A stretch of 64,000 nt of DNA from JAMXLO01 sp963812075 (GTDB lineage Bacteria > Pseudomonadota > Alphaproteobacteria > Acetobacterales > Acetobacteraceae), in the NCBI GenBank assembly GCA_963812075.1, contig CAWETN010000008.1:310001-374000 (forward strand), written 5' to 3'. The first letter of the stretch is position 1. Each line of letters starts with the position of its first letter. The notes under the pieces were generated by a model. It searched no databases. It was not told the DNA's origin and saw nothing but the letters and a program-made list of their open reading frames with translations. The position numbers were made by a program, and so were the translations under genes. Shown piece after piece: positions 52,801-62,893 of this stretch.

Positions 52801-53586
52801 ATGCACTGCTTCATCGGATTCTTCGGACTTACCCGTTCGCTCCGCCATACCGCCGCAGCTGTCGAGACGGGGTTCTACCAGCCTCTCCGGAATTCCGGCA
52901 TTGCGACCGTTCGCGCCGGCCACTTCAATCTGCCGAAGGTCATAACGAATCCTCGTTCTGGAGAATTCGCCATCGTCCCCGATCGCAACGACAGCGCATT
53001 GCTAGGACTTGACCTATGCTGGATCGAGCCTCAGAACATGGCCGCAGTTGCCCATGAATACGAGATCGCGCGCGCATTTCCTGATAGTTTCGGAGACCAC
53101 TACAGAAGTCTGGGAAACCTTTGCCTCCAGTTGCACAGTCTACGACGCTTATGGTCGCTTCTTGAACTCCTGGGCGTACAGGAGACCGACATTGTTCTGC
53201 TGCTGCGCCCCGACCTGCTATACCTGGACAGTCTGAACCCAACGTTGCATCTAGCTCCGTTGCTCGAAGGACGCGCAGACTTAATCGTGCCCGGCTGGCA
53301 AAATTGGGGTGGTCTGAATGACCGCCTGGCGTTCTGCAGCGGACGTGCCGCACGCATATACGCCAACCGCATCAAGCTCTTCCAAGAGGGTTGCCTGAGA
53401 CTCGGGAGCATGCATGCTGAACGCTTCCTCAAGTACGTGATTGACTATCATGGTTTGCGTGTTGCCTGCACGGATCTCCGCGCCGTGCGTGTTCGCGGCA
53501 ACGGACGAATTGCCGCAAACGATGCGGGTATGGTCTGCATCCAACAGCCTGCGGCGCATCGTGCGCACCAGGCCATCTCAGCGTGA
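52801..53586 (+). CDS. Hypothetical protein, possible glycosyltransferase
   Basis: 261 residues from ATG 52801 (MHCFIGFFGLTRSL). ILLLRPDLLYLD-like text (IVLLLRPDLLYLDSLNP) resembles the DxD strand of GT-A enzymes, and LIVPGWQNWGGLNDRLAFCS is typical of hypothetical glycan-locus proteins. Base composition is clearly less GC-rich than the flanking flagellar genes, suggesting acquisition. It is convergent with a methyltransferase, next to the flagellin-modification genes. The function is not established. Confidence 0.6.
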   Translation: MHCFIGFFGLTRSLRHTAAAVETGFYQPLRNSGIATVRAGHFNLPKVITNPRSGEFAIVPDRNDSALLGLDLCWIEPQNMAAVAHEYEIARAFPDSFGDHYRSLGNLCLQLHSLRRLWSLLELLGVQETDIVLLLRPDLLYLDSLNPTLHLAPLLEGRADLIVPGWQNWGGLNDRLAFCSGRAARIYANRIKLFQEGCLRLGSMHAERFLKYVIDYHGLRVACTDLRAVRVRGNGRIAANDAGMVCIQQPAAHRAHQAISA

Positions 53587-53614
53587 ATTCACGTTTCGGA
53601 TGGTCCGAGGATGT

Positions 53615-54404
53615 TCAACGGACCGCCAGCGCATCGGACGTTAACGGCGCGGCTGACTCGTCGTCATCCCGTATCGTAAGCACTTCGATCACCTGCTGAC
53701 AAGCGTCAATGATTGCCCGCAGCTCCGTTATGTGGCTTTCGCGAGCTCCAATCTGAGAAATCAGATGCTGAATGATCAATTGATCTTCGGTGGCCTGGCA
53801 GTACTTCTCCACCGAAGTGCCGGAATTCCCGCGACGCAGGTTCATAATGTCATCAACGCGGTCGCTGATACGAGCGCGGCTCGTGGGCTTCGCGCTCCTC
53901 TCGAAGACCATGACACAGTCGTTCCATATGTTGCGCTTCCGGCGCGCTATGAATGACTCAACAAGCGCGACATCGTAACCCTCCCGTAAGGCCCATTCCT
54001 GCAGGCTAACACCGGCATCCGGATAAAATCGCCAGTTATCACGCGGATGCTGATGAAACCACCCGTTGGAAGGAGAATTGACATAGATATAGCCACCCGG
54101 ACGGGTGACTTCGCACCATCTCCAGGAAGGTGACCCAAAACATCGTATCGTGCTCGAAACACGATGTCGCGACGACCGCATCGAATTTCTGATCCGAGAA
54201 CGGCAGTACGTGGGGATCCCCAAGGACGACGTCGACCCCTGGGCCCGCAACCATATCAACGCCCACATAGTCGACTGTGGACGGCGCGACGGATCGGAGG
54301 GAGCCATTGACGTCCAAGGAGCCTACGTCCAGCACCAGTGCTTCAACTGTGGGAAGATACGTGTCGAAGAATACCCGGCCAAGTTCACATGCTGTGTCGT
54401 GCAT
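53615..54404 (-). CDS. Class I SAM-dependent methyltransferase, one frameshift as sequenced
   Basis: 262 residues after correcting one extra base near 54111. The frame from ATG 54404 (ALVLDVGSLDVNGSLRS, YVGVDMVAGPGVDVVLGDPH, FDAVVATSCFEHD) ends at LEMVR, and the next frame resumes VTRPGGYIYVNSPSNGWFHQ. The C-terminus carries a helical tail (HLISQIGARESHITELRAII). The fold resembles sugar or lipid methyltransferases found in glycan loci. It lies ten bases after the TPR-GT41 gene, so it likely methylates the flagellin glycan or flagellin itself. Confidence 0.7.
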
Positions 54405-54414
54405 CGGCTGCCCC

Positions 54415-56806
54415 TTATACTCTAGTCTGATGGTCGATACTCGGTCCAGGCAGCTGATCGCGGCACCAGATACGCCAAGCGCGCCGTAGCGCGTCTCCGA
54501 GGTTGCGCCCAAACCGCGGCGCGTCGCACAACGCGCTTGCCCTGACCTGCGCGCGCAGCCCGGACCGCAGCGCCGCAAGCGCCCGGAGATCCGCTGCCTT
54601 CGTCAGCGCGAGCTCGACATAGGCAGACGTGTCGGTTGCGACCCAGTCGCTGAGGCCGACATTGCTGAGATGACTGACCGAGTGGCGGGACGCGAAAAGC
54701 TCGCCGGCAAGGGCCACGGTCGGCACCCCCATCCAGAGCGCCTCACAGGTCGTCAGCCCGCCGGAATAGGGGAACGGGTCGAGCACCAGATCGACGTCGT
54801 TGTAGCTGGCCAGGAATGCGCGGTGCTGCGACGGGCCACGCAGTTCGACGCGGCTCGGATCAATGCCGTGTCCAGCAAAGCAGCGCAGAATCCACTCGGC
54901 TGTCGGCCGGTCGGCAAATTGATGCGCCTTCATCACCAGCCGCGCGCTCGGCAGGCGCCGCAGGATTTCGCTGTAGGCTGCGATCACGTGGGAAGTGGTC
55001 TTTGCAAGATTGTTGAAGCAGCCGAAGGTGATGCGACCGTTTGCCAGCGCCGGCGGCGGCGCGACATCGGGCGCATAGGGCGGCGGACTGTAGCAGACGT
55101 AGCCGTCCGGCAGACGGAGCAGCCGCTCGGAGTAGGTATGCGCCAACTCCGGCGGCGTCTCCCAGCGGTCGGTAATGATCCAGTCCATCTCGGCGAGGCC
55201 CGAACTGTGGTACTGCATTCCGACCCATTTGATCTGCACCGGCGCCATCCGGTAGGCGCAGGCCGTCATGCGCCCGGCGTCGCCGTAGCCGCCGAGGTCG
55301 ATCAGGATGTCGACGCCGAGAGAACGGGCCTTGGCCGCGAGCGCGGGGTCGGTCAGGCCGTCCACGTCGTGCCATTCCTGCGCCAGGGCACGATAACGCC
55401 GCGCCATCCAGTCGTCGGCAGCGTTCTGCGCGAGGCAGATCACCCGGAACATGCCGGGATCCAGCGCCTCGAGCCCCGCCACGGTCAGCCAGCCCACCGG
55501 ATGTACCCGGAACGAACCCGACAGCAGTCCCACGGTCAGCTGGCGGTCCGGATCCGGCAGATTGACGCATGCCGCCGCAGGCTCGCGCGGCAGACGATCG
55601 GAGCAATCCCGCAGCGCCGCAAGCAGCTCGGTGCCCGACGTGCCGCTGCGATAGGTCAGCGCGTTGCACAGCGATCGCCGCGGCATCGGGGCATCGGGTG
55701 CCAGCTGGATGGCCCGCTGCGTGAGGGCGACCGCTTCGTCCTGCATGCCAAGGCATGTGGTCGCATTGGCGAGATTGCACAGCTCTTGCATGTGCTCGCC
55801 ATTGCGCTCGATCACCGCGAGCAGTTCGGCGCGCGCCTCCGCATGACGATGCATGCGGAACAGCACCGTTGCCAGCGTGTTGCGGAGCTGCTCATTCCCC
55901 GGATCGAGTTCACTTGCCCGTCGCAGTGCGGCCTCAGCCGCTCCCAGCCGGTTGGAGCGGGCGAGCACTTCGCCCAGGAAGAACGCCGGCAGGGGCGCGT
56001 CGGGCGCGAGCGCCACGGCGACTTCCAGTGCATCGGCCGCCTCGTTGCGCCGCCCCAGTTGCTCCAGCAGAACGCCGCGGGCAGTGGCCAGCACGGGGCT
56101 TGAGGGATCCTGCTCGGTGGCGACTTCGAGGCACGCCAGCAGCGCTTCCTCGGTCCCGGCGGCACACGCGGCCGCCACACGGTGCAGCGCATATTCAACG
56201 CACGCGGGGCGCAAGCTCCTGCGCCCTGGCAAAGGCCGACTCGGCCAGCAGCAACTCGCCGGTTCGACGCAAGGCAAGCCCAAGCGTGTCCCAGGCGTCG
56301 GCCCGCCGGGGCGCCAGACCGCAGCAGCGCAGCAGCAGGTCGCGCGCCGTCTCGCATTCGCCGCGCAGCAACAGCAATCCAGCCAGGCCCAGCAATCCCG
56401 CCTGGCGACGTGGATTGATTCGCAGGCCGCGCTCGTAGGCAGCGGCCGCTTCCTCCATCCGTCCCGCCGCGCGGAACGCTTCCGCGAGTCGCAGCGGCGG
56501 TTCGTCCCACTCAAGGAATGCCTGCTCCAGCGCCTCCATCTGACGCAGCGCGCGGACCGCATCGCCTGCCTGGTATTCCGCCAGCGCGAGATTGAGCAAT
56601 GTCACCGGCGCCGTGTCGCCCAGCCTGACCGCAGCCTTCAGGGCAGCAAGCGCCTGCTCCGGAAGATGATTTGCCAACCGCACGATTCCGGTCGCCGCCA
56701 ACAGCCCGGCGTCCGAGGTATCGGTTGCCGGCACGGCGTCAAGCGCGGCAAGCGCTCCGACGGCATCACCGGCATAGAGCCGTGCAAGTGCCTCCTCAGC
56801 CACCAT
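54415..56806 (-). CDS. TPR-GT41 (OGT/SPINDLY-type) glycosyltransferase, one frameshift as sequenced
   Basis: 796 residues after removing one extra C from the CCCC run at 56206-56209 (ARAQELAP, then ACVEYALHRV). The N-terminal half holds about ten TPRs. The C-terminal half is a GT41 domain: VGLLSGSFRVHPVGWLTVAG, DILIDLGGYGDAGRM, ITFGCFNNLAKTTSHVIAAY and DPFPYSGGLTTCEALWMGVP. The closest functional model is Caulobacter FlmG, whose TPRs bind flagellin and whose GT domain O-glycosylates it. Position beside flagellin, flaF and flbT supports the same role. The donor sugar is unknown. Confidence 0.8.
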
Positions 56807-58253
56807 GCGACGGGCGCTCCAGGACTACGAGCATCCCGGGAACCGGCCTGCCCCCTTCGAACCGTATGGTTTGCCGTTGCAGAACCCGGATCGCAAATCC
56901 CGCCGCTCGCGCCGCTTCGGCCACGAAGTCGAAGCTGTGGGCGTAGCGGCCCTGGCACTGCAGGGCCCAGCCGGCACCGCCCAATGCCTGCCCCTCGACG
57001 CCGGGCAACAACTCCTCGAGCGAGAGCGCGAACCAGCCGGTCGGCACTAGACGCGAGTATGCAGCGGCAAGCACCTCCCCCAGTGCGCCGAAATAGACCA
57101 GCACGTCCGCAGCGATGATCAGCCGCCAGCGCCGTGTGTCTTCGGCCAGGAAGCTCATGAAATCGGCATTGTGCAACTCGGCGTAGAGCTGCTTTGTCGC
57201 GGCGACCTGCAGCATTTGCGTCGACACGTCGACGCCGACCAGTGGCGCGAACGGCATATCGGAGAGCGCCACGGCGACGAGGCCGGTGCCGCAGCCCAGA
57301 TCCAGCGCCGGCCCGACGACCTCGCCGGCCAGGACGGCAGGATGTCGCGCCAGTTCGGCACGCAGCAGACCAGGGACCCGATAGCCAAGCGATATGAGAT
57401 GCGCCTCGAAGCGATCCGCATACCCGTTGAACACCGCCTGCAGATACTCGGCTGGAGCACGCGGCGCACTCGGCAGAATGCCGGCGGCTGCCACGAGATG
57501 CCGGACATACGGGTCGTTGGGCCCGAGCTTCAGCGCCTCGGCATAGGCCTGCGCGGCCTCGGCATGGCGTCCGAGACTGGACAGCGCATGTCCCATCAGG
57601 CCGAAAGTACAGGTGTCGACTACGCCGGCGGCACGCGCCGCTTCAGCCAGTCGGCATGCGCCGTCGAAGTCGGCAGCGCGAACCGACAGTATGATTGCGG
57701 CGTTGCGCAGCTCGATCGACGACGGGGCGAAGGCAATACCGGCAACGATCGTGGCGAGTGCCGCGTTGGCGTCGCCGCAGGCCTCCTGCGCCTTGGCCAG
57801 TCCCTGACGGAAGGCGGGATTGCCGGGGTCGGCCGACACGGCCTCGGTGAGGCAGGCCAGTGCGTCGTCTGGCCGCTCATGTTCCAACAGCAGCACGCCA
57901 AGCAATGCCTTGGCGGCCGGGTCCGAGCGATCGAGGATCACGGCATCGGCCGCATCCGCCAGCGCACCGACCGTATCGCCGGTCTGGAATCGCAGGTCGG
58001 CACGGCAACGGTGCAGCCGCGCACGACCGGGAAATTGCGCGACGGCTGCGTCCAGTTGATCGATTGCGGTTTTGGGGCGCCCCTCGGCCACGGCCGCCCG
58101 CGCCGTGAGCTCCGCGACCTCCGGCGAAGCGGGCGCGAGGCGGCCCAGTGCCGACAGCAGGGCACGCGCCGCGGCAGGGCGGCGCGCATCAAGCAGGGCC
58201 GAAGCCCGCGCGGTCAGCGCGTCGATATCGGCTGTCGCGTGCAATTGCTCCAT
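56796..58253 (-). CDS. TPR-domain fused to SAM-dependent methyltransferase
   Basis: 485 residues. TPRs occupy about 1-265 (AKALLGVLLLEHERPDDALA, LGRHAEAAQAYAEALKLGP). A class I methyltransferase follows: LDLGCGTGLVAVALSDM as motif I, GVDVSTQMLQVA, IIAADVLVYFGAL, then an FALSLEELLPG strand. ATG 58253 follows AAAAGGAG. Its end overlaps the TPR-GT41 gene by 11 bases. The shared TPR design suggests both enzymes dock on the same substrate, plausibly flagellin. Confidence 0.8.
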   Translation of the reverse strand: MEQLHATADIDALTARASALLDARRPAAARALLSALGRLAPASPEVAELTARAAVAEGRPKTAIDQLDAAVAQFPGRARLHRCRADLRFQTGDTVGALADAADAVILDRSDPAAKALLGVLLLEHERPDDALACLTEAVSADPGNPAFRQGLAKAQEACGDANAALATIVAGIAFAPSSIELRNAAIILSVRAADFDGACRLAEAARAAGVVDTCTFGLMGHALSSLGRHAEAAQAYAEALKLGPNDPYVRHLVAAAGILPSAPRAPAEYLQAVFNGYADRFEAHLISLGYRVPGLLRAELARHPAVLAGEVVGPALDLGCGTGLVAVALSDMPFAPLVGVDVSTQMLQVAATKQLYAELHNADFMSFLAEDTRRWRLIIAADVLVYFGALGEVLAAAYSRLVPTGWFALSLEELLPGVEGQALGGAGWALQCQGRYAHSFDFVAEAARAAGFAIRVLQRQTIRFEGGRPVPGMLVVLERPSHGG

Positions 58254-58343
58254 GTGGGCTCCTTTTGAGCCAGCCGTGGCGATCGGATCGATGACGGCGA
58301 TCTCCGACCGCGGCGAACAGAAAGTGTTGGGATGAGCGCCCGG

Positions 58344-58691
58344 TCAGACATTCCCCGACAGGCCGGCAGCGATGTTCTCATTGATCGAGATCAGGAAGTC
58401 GAAGTCGGGATCCTCCCGATCCATCTCACGCTGCACGGCGAACCCGACGGAAACGATCGAGGCGCGCAGAGTTTGCGGCAGCGCATTCAGCGGGTCATGC
58501 ATCAGGCCTGACACGCTGATCCACAGCTGGCGATTGTCGGCGATCGCCTGCACGCGGCGAATCCGGTCGGCGTGACGAGCGGCCTTCAAGGCTCCGCTCG
58601 CACGACGGAACACGTCCGCCTCCTGTTCGCGCAGACCTCGATGGGTCGCCGCCGCCTGATAGGCCTGGGCGGCCTGGCTTGACGTTCGCAT
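58344..58691 (-). CDS. flaF: Flagellin synthesis activator FlaF
   Basis: A 115-residue FlaF. The N-terminus SSQAAQAYQAAATHRGLREQ and the central NRQLWISVSGLMHDPLNALP are diagnostic. In Caulobacter, FlaF is needed for flagellin translation and secretion and opposes FlbT. It follows flbT by five bases. Confidence 0.92.
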   Translation of the reverse strand: MRTSSQAAQAYQAAATHRGLREQEADVFRRASGALKAARHADRIRRVQAIADNRQLWISVSGLMHDPLNALPQTLRASIVSVGFAVQREMDREDPDFDFLISINENIAAGLSGNV

Positions 58692-58696
58692 GGCTG

Positions 58697-59146
58697 TCAG
58701 TCGTCCCTTTGGTGTGGAATAGCCCGGTGGAGCACCGGCTCCGGATTGGCGGGCACGTTGCCCAGCACGGCGTCCTCGTGACGGACAATGCGCCGAATGA
58801 GCTTTAGCGCCTGGTAGCAGTCGTCAATTTCCGCCGCATCCAACGCTCGATCGAGGATCTCACGGGCAAGGGCGGATGTCGTGGCCGCCTTGAATTGCGC
58901 GATCAGCTCACGCGCCGAGGCCAGCCCTTGAGCCCGCTCCTCCTCGGAGCCGATGTAGGCCGACTGCAACGCAAAATAGATCCGCCGGGCCGGGCTGTCA
59001 GCCTGGTCGGGCGGCATGATCTGCTTGCCGAAAAGGAAGCGCGCCTTGGCGGTGAGCTCGATCCGCGACTTGGTGCGGAAGCGAATGGGAGCGCCGTTGA
59101 CGATCATCATCTCGCCCTGACGCAGTTCCAACACGAGATTGGACAT
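58697..59146 (-). CDS. flbT: Flagellin translation regulator FlbT
   Basis: A 149-residue FlbT. ELRQGEMMIVNGAPIRFRTK and RFLFGKQIMPP are the family signature. It binds the flagellin mRNA leader and blocks its translation until hook completion in Caulobacter. It sits between flagellin and flaF; a strong hairpin separates it from flagellin. Confidence 0.93.
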   Translation of the reverse strand: MSNLVLELRQGEMMIVNGAPIRFRTKSRIELTAKARFLFGKQIMPPDQADSPARRIYFALQSAYIGSEEERAQGLASARELIAQFKAATTSALAREILDRALDAAEIDDCYQALKLIRRIVRHEDAVLGNVPANPEPVLHRAIPHQRDD

Positions 59147-59219
59147 GAGGCTTCCCTGCTTCGCGTCATCCTGGTCAGAACGACACGCTGCCATCTAAAG
59201 AGGCGCGAAGTCGCCGCTT

Positions 59220-59244
59220 CCGGGTTGGCGTTCTGCCAACCCGG
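59220..59244 (-). terminator. Strong hairpin after flagellin gene
   Basis: CCGGGTTGGC / GCCAACCCGG, a perfect ten-base-pair stem with a five-base loop, 21 bases after the flagellin stop. No T-tract follows on the minus strand, so it may stabilise the mRNA 3' end or attenuate read-through into flbT. Confidence 0.6.
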
Positions 59245-59264
59245 AGGAGCGGTTCCCGATCCGG

Positions 59265-60141
59265 TTACTTGAACAGGCTCAGCAGTGTCTGCGGGGCCTG
59301 GTTCGCCAGCGACAGCGCCTGAGTGCCCAGCTGCTGACGGATCTGCAGTGCCTGAAGCTGCGCCAATTCCTTCGCCAGATCCGCATCCACCAGCGAACCA
59401 AGGCCGGTGTTCAGTGCATCGATCTTGTCACTGTTGTAGGTGATCTGGTTCTTGACGTAGTTCACCTCGCTGCCGACCGTATTCAGCGCGCCGCCGACGT
59501 TGTTCATCTGCACGATGAATGTGCCGCCGGTCGATCCGGTGGTCAGCAACGCTGCGACGGATGCCGCCTGGGTGGCGCCGGTGTGAGCGAGAATGGCGCT
59601 GATGGTGATCGCGTTATACAGCGTCGAACCGTTGTATGTGACGATACCGTAGGTTGCGCCCGGTCTCGTTGCGCACCGTATTGACCGCCGAGAACGTGCC
59701 GCTCGAGCCGGTGATGGTCGCCGATCAGCGTCTTGCCGTTATAGCCGGCATCCTGGATGAACGATCTTCACGTTCGCCAGCAGCGACTTGTACTGCTGCC
59801 ACATACTGCGTTCGCTGGTTGCCGGTCACGTTGCCGTCGGACAGGCTGACCAGCACGTCACGCATGCTGGCCATGGTGTTGGAAATGTCGTTCAGGCCGG
59901 ACTGGGTCGTCGCCAGCAGGCCCTGCACGTTGCCGAGCTGCTGGTTCGCGGTGGTCAGCGCGCCGACGGTGGAGCGGACCGACTGCGCCACGGCATAGGC
60001 TGCGCCGTCGTCCGTGGCGTCGGCCACCCGGTAGCCGGTCGAGACCCGCTTTTGCGTCGCCGCCAGATCCGCGTTGGTGCGGTTCAGCGATTCGAGCGCG
60101 ATCATCGCGCCCATGTTGGTGTTTACCGAATTGAGGGACAT
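59265..60141 (-). CDS. fliC: Flagellin, four frameshifts as sequenced
   Basis: About 290 residues after correction. The conserved N-terminus (SLNSVNTNMGAMIALESLNR, GYRVADATDDGAAYAVAQSV) runs from ATG 60141. The C-terminus (LGSLVDADLAKELAQLQALQ, SLANQAPQTLLSLFK) ends at 59265. Between about 59650 and 59800 the reading frame slips four times, each consistent with one extra base. The text can be followed through QYKSLLANVK, IQDAGYNGKTLIGD, ITGSSGTFSAVNTVRNETG and TYGIVTYNGSTLYNAI. A working flagellar operon makes decay unlikely. It is probably translationally controlled by FlbT/FlaF and glycosylated by the neighbouring TPR-GT41 enzyme. Confidence 0.88.
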
Positions 60142-60189
60142 GGTGTCTTACCTTTCTTGTCCATAGAGATTACGCATGTCCCCGCCTTT

Positions 60190-60205
60190 TGCGGGCGTGG
60201 AGCCA
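60190..60205 (-). promoter_or_regulatory. Candidate sigma-54 promoter for flagellin
   Basis: TGGCTCCACGCCCGCA on the minus strand, with exact GG-N10-GC spacing but CC in place of TT in the -12 element. It lies about 50 bases before the flagellin ATG. A CCGC-CTTTT-GCGG hairpin (60182-60194) overlaps its end. Confidence 0.35.
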
Positions 60206-60249
60206 TACTGACGCCCTCGAGTTAATGGCCGATGAAGCGCACAGCATTT

Positions 60250-61381
60250 TCATGCGCCGACCGGAAGAAACTTCACCAGCGACAGACCGCTGAGCGTGGC
60301 GATCAGCTGGTAGGACGCCTGCATCTGCGTCTGCACCAGCGACAGCCGCGACAGCGTCGCCGCCATATCGACGTCCTCGGCCGAGGAGACCTGCCCGGTC
60401 AACGCGGTCTGGGTATCTGAAAGCCGGCTCTGCGTCGCGGTGAGCGACGACTGGACATTGCCCAGCACGCCGGCATCCCGGGCCATGGCGTCGACCGCGC
60501 CTGACAGACTGATGCGTGTATCCTGCACCAGGTCTGTCGAAGTTCGGATCATTCACCTGTGCATTGCTGAGCGAACCGATCGTCGCCAGTGCGCGCAGCA
60601 CGTCGCGCATGTACGAGCCGGTGGAGGCCGGCGGACCAAGCGGCAAAGTAGGTGCGCCAGGCGGCGAGTCCGGGATCAGCCCGTTGGCGCTGGCCGGAAT
60701 GCCGACAGGCTCTGTCTTGTTCTGCCCCACCTGCACGACCGGCGGAGCGGCCTGCAGCGAGGCGGACGGCTGCGACAGCCAGGCGGAGAATGGCGAGGTG
60801 CCGGCCGTGTTGGAAAGCGCGACCTGGTAGGTGGCATTCGCTGTCGCCGCCGCGCCATTGACCGTCAATGCACCGACCGCCGCATTGATCTGGGTATAGA
60901 ACCCGGAGTTCAGGATGCTGTCGGGATCGGGTATCGGCGGGTTGGCGGTGTCCTGGCCGGCGAACACGTAGACTCCGGCGTCCTGCGTATCCAACAGGTC
61001 GACGACCTGCCCCAGCGCGTCGCGCGCCGAGGCCGCGATGGTGTCCACGGCGCCGGCGTTAACCCCACCCAGGTTGTTCAGCTGGGCATAGAAGTCCGTG
61101 GCGATCGACTGGATCGCGGTCAGCGCCGACTGCGCCACCGACATCCGCCCCGTGGCGGCGTCCACGTTGCTCTGCCAGGTCTGCAGATTGGCGATCTGCG
61201 GCCGCAGGTCGAGCGACACCGAAGCGCCGGTACCGAGCCCCGCGTAATTGTCGGCGACCAGGCCGGTGCTCGCCTGGTTGGTCAGCCGGTCGAGCCTGGC
61301 ATGTGTCGTGGCACTGTCGGCGATCAGCCGGGTCAACGTAGCGAAGCCGGTCACGCCGGTCGTCGAGATGCTCGCGCTCAT
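60250..61381 (-). CDS. flgL: Hook-filament junction protein FlgL, one frameshift as sequenced
   Basis: 376 residues after removing one extra base near 60540. The N-terminal flagellin-like helix (RLIADSATTHARLDRLTNQA, STGLVADNYAG) starts at ATG 61381. The frame slips after QVNDPNF and resumes at TDLVQDTRISLSGAVDAMAR. The C-terminus (AEDVDMAATLSRLSLVQTQM, QASYQLIATLSGLSLVKFLP) is a typical FlgL/flagellin end. It lies ten bases after flgK. Confidence 0.88.
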
Positions 61382-61391
61382 CGCATCTGCC

Positions 61392-62892
61392 TCATGGCAC
61401 CGCCTGCAGCAGCTGCGTCCACATCGTCTGGATGGTGGAGATGACCCTGGCGTTGGCGCCATAGGCGTTCTGCAGCACGATCATCTGCGACATCTCGGCG
61501 TCGATGTTCACGCCGCTCTCGCTCGACAGTTTGCCGGCCAGCGTGGTCTGCACCGCCTGCTCGGTATCGGCCTGCGTGCTGACCGTGGCGCTGCCCTGCG
61601 CCTGCGCGGCGAGCAGCGTCGCGGCAATGCCGGCCAGGGTCGGCGGTGCGGTGTACGGCGCGTTCAGACTGCCGGTGGGGCCCAGGCCGCTGGTGTTCGA
61701 GGCAGGTTGGGCCACACCCGATGCCTGCTGCGGCCCGAAGGTGTAGGTCAGCACCTGCTGGATGATGCCGGTGTAGCCGCCCGACGGCGACGGTACCGGC
61801 AGCGGAACGGTGCCATCGCGCACCAGCGACGGCGTCGCCAGTACCAGCGGGTTCACCTGGATGGTGGCCGCGAAGCCGACATAGTTGCTCTGCACCGGAA
61901 GCGGCGATGCCGCGGGCGCAGGCACGTTGCCCGCCGGATCGGTGAACAGCGACAGGCCCTGCGCGTCGAAGCGGCTCGCGAGGTTCTGCGCGAACTCGTC
62001 CAGCTCCGCCTGTGCGGTCGGCAGCGTCGTGTCGCGCAGCGCGATGTTGGCGCCGATCCGGCCGCCACGCAGCTGACCGGTGACATCGTTGCCCGCAAGG
62101 GTGATGGGCTTGATGCCGCCGGCTGGATAATACGTGCCCGGCTGCACGCTTGCGCCGTCCATGGCGAAGGGGTTCGCCATGCCGTGGATCGGCAGCACCA
62201 GCCCCGCGGTCGTGGCGATCAGCAGGTCGCCGTTCGGCTGCTCCATCGCCTTCACGCCCACCAGCTGCGAGAGATCCGCCAGCGCGGCATCGCGCTGGTT
62301 CTCGAGATCGGCGGTGCTCTGCCCGGCAGCCTTCAGCGCGACGATCTTGTCGCTCAGCCCGCCGATGGTGGCGAGCGTCGTGTTGAGCGTCGCGAGTTCG
62401 CTGCCGATGCTGTCCTCCGCCGCCTGGCGCTGCGCGGTGTAGGCGTCGCTCAGCCCGTTGATGCCTTGCGCCAGTGTCGCGGCGGCCGCGACCACCTGGC
62501 TCTGCTGCGGCGCGCTGTCTGGATTGTTCAGCAGCGTGGAGAACTGGTCCTGCAGCTGGCCCAGCAGGCTGGCGATGTCGCCGCCCTGGCCGGGGGTGCC
62601 CATGACGGCGTCGATCGACTGCAGCGCCGTCTGCTGGGTCTGCAACCCAGCCACCGTCGCGTTCTGGCTGAACAGTTCGGCCTGCAACGACGTATCGAGA
62701 TTGCGGATCGCGGGTCCGGTGTGCACGCCGAGGCCTGCGCCATCCGCCGTCAGGCTCCACTGCGTGCCGATCTCCGCGGCATATCCGGGCGTGCCAGCAT
62801 TCGCGACATTCTGCGACACGATCGCCATGTGGCGGTTGACGTTGGCCAGCCCGCCGGACGCGATCGACAGCGCTGCATCGAGGTCTGATCAT
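61392..62892 (-). CDS. flgK: Hook-associated protein 1 FlgK, one frameshift as sequenced
   Basis: 499 residues if one extra base just after the ATG at 62892 is removed. The N-terminus then reads MSDLDAALSIASGGLANVNR, the normal FlgK start, continuing to MAIVSQNVANAGTPGYAAEI. Without correction the first usable start would be 62828 and the first helix would be lost. The C-terminus GVNIDAEMSQMIVLQNAYGA and NARVISTIQTMWTQLL is typical. It starts one base after the flgE stop. Confidence 0.88.
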
Positions 62893-62893
62893 A

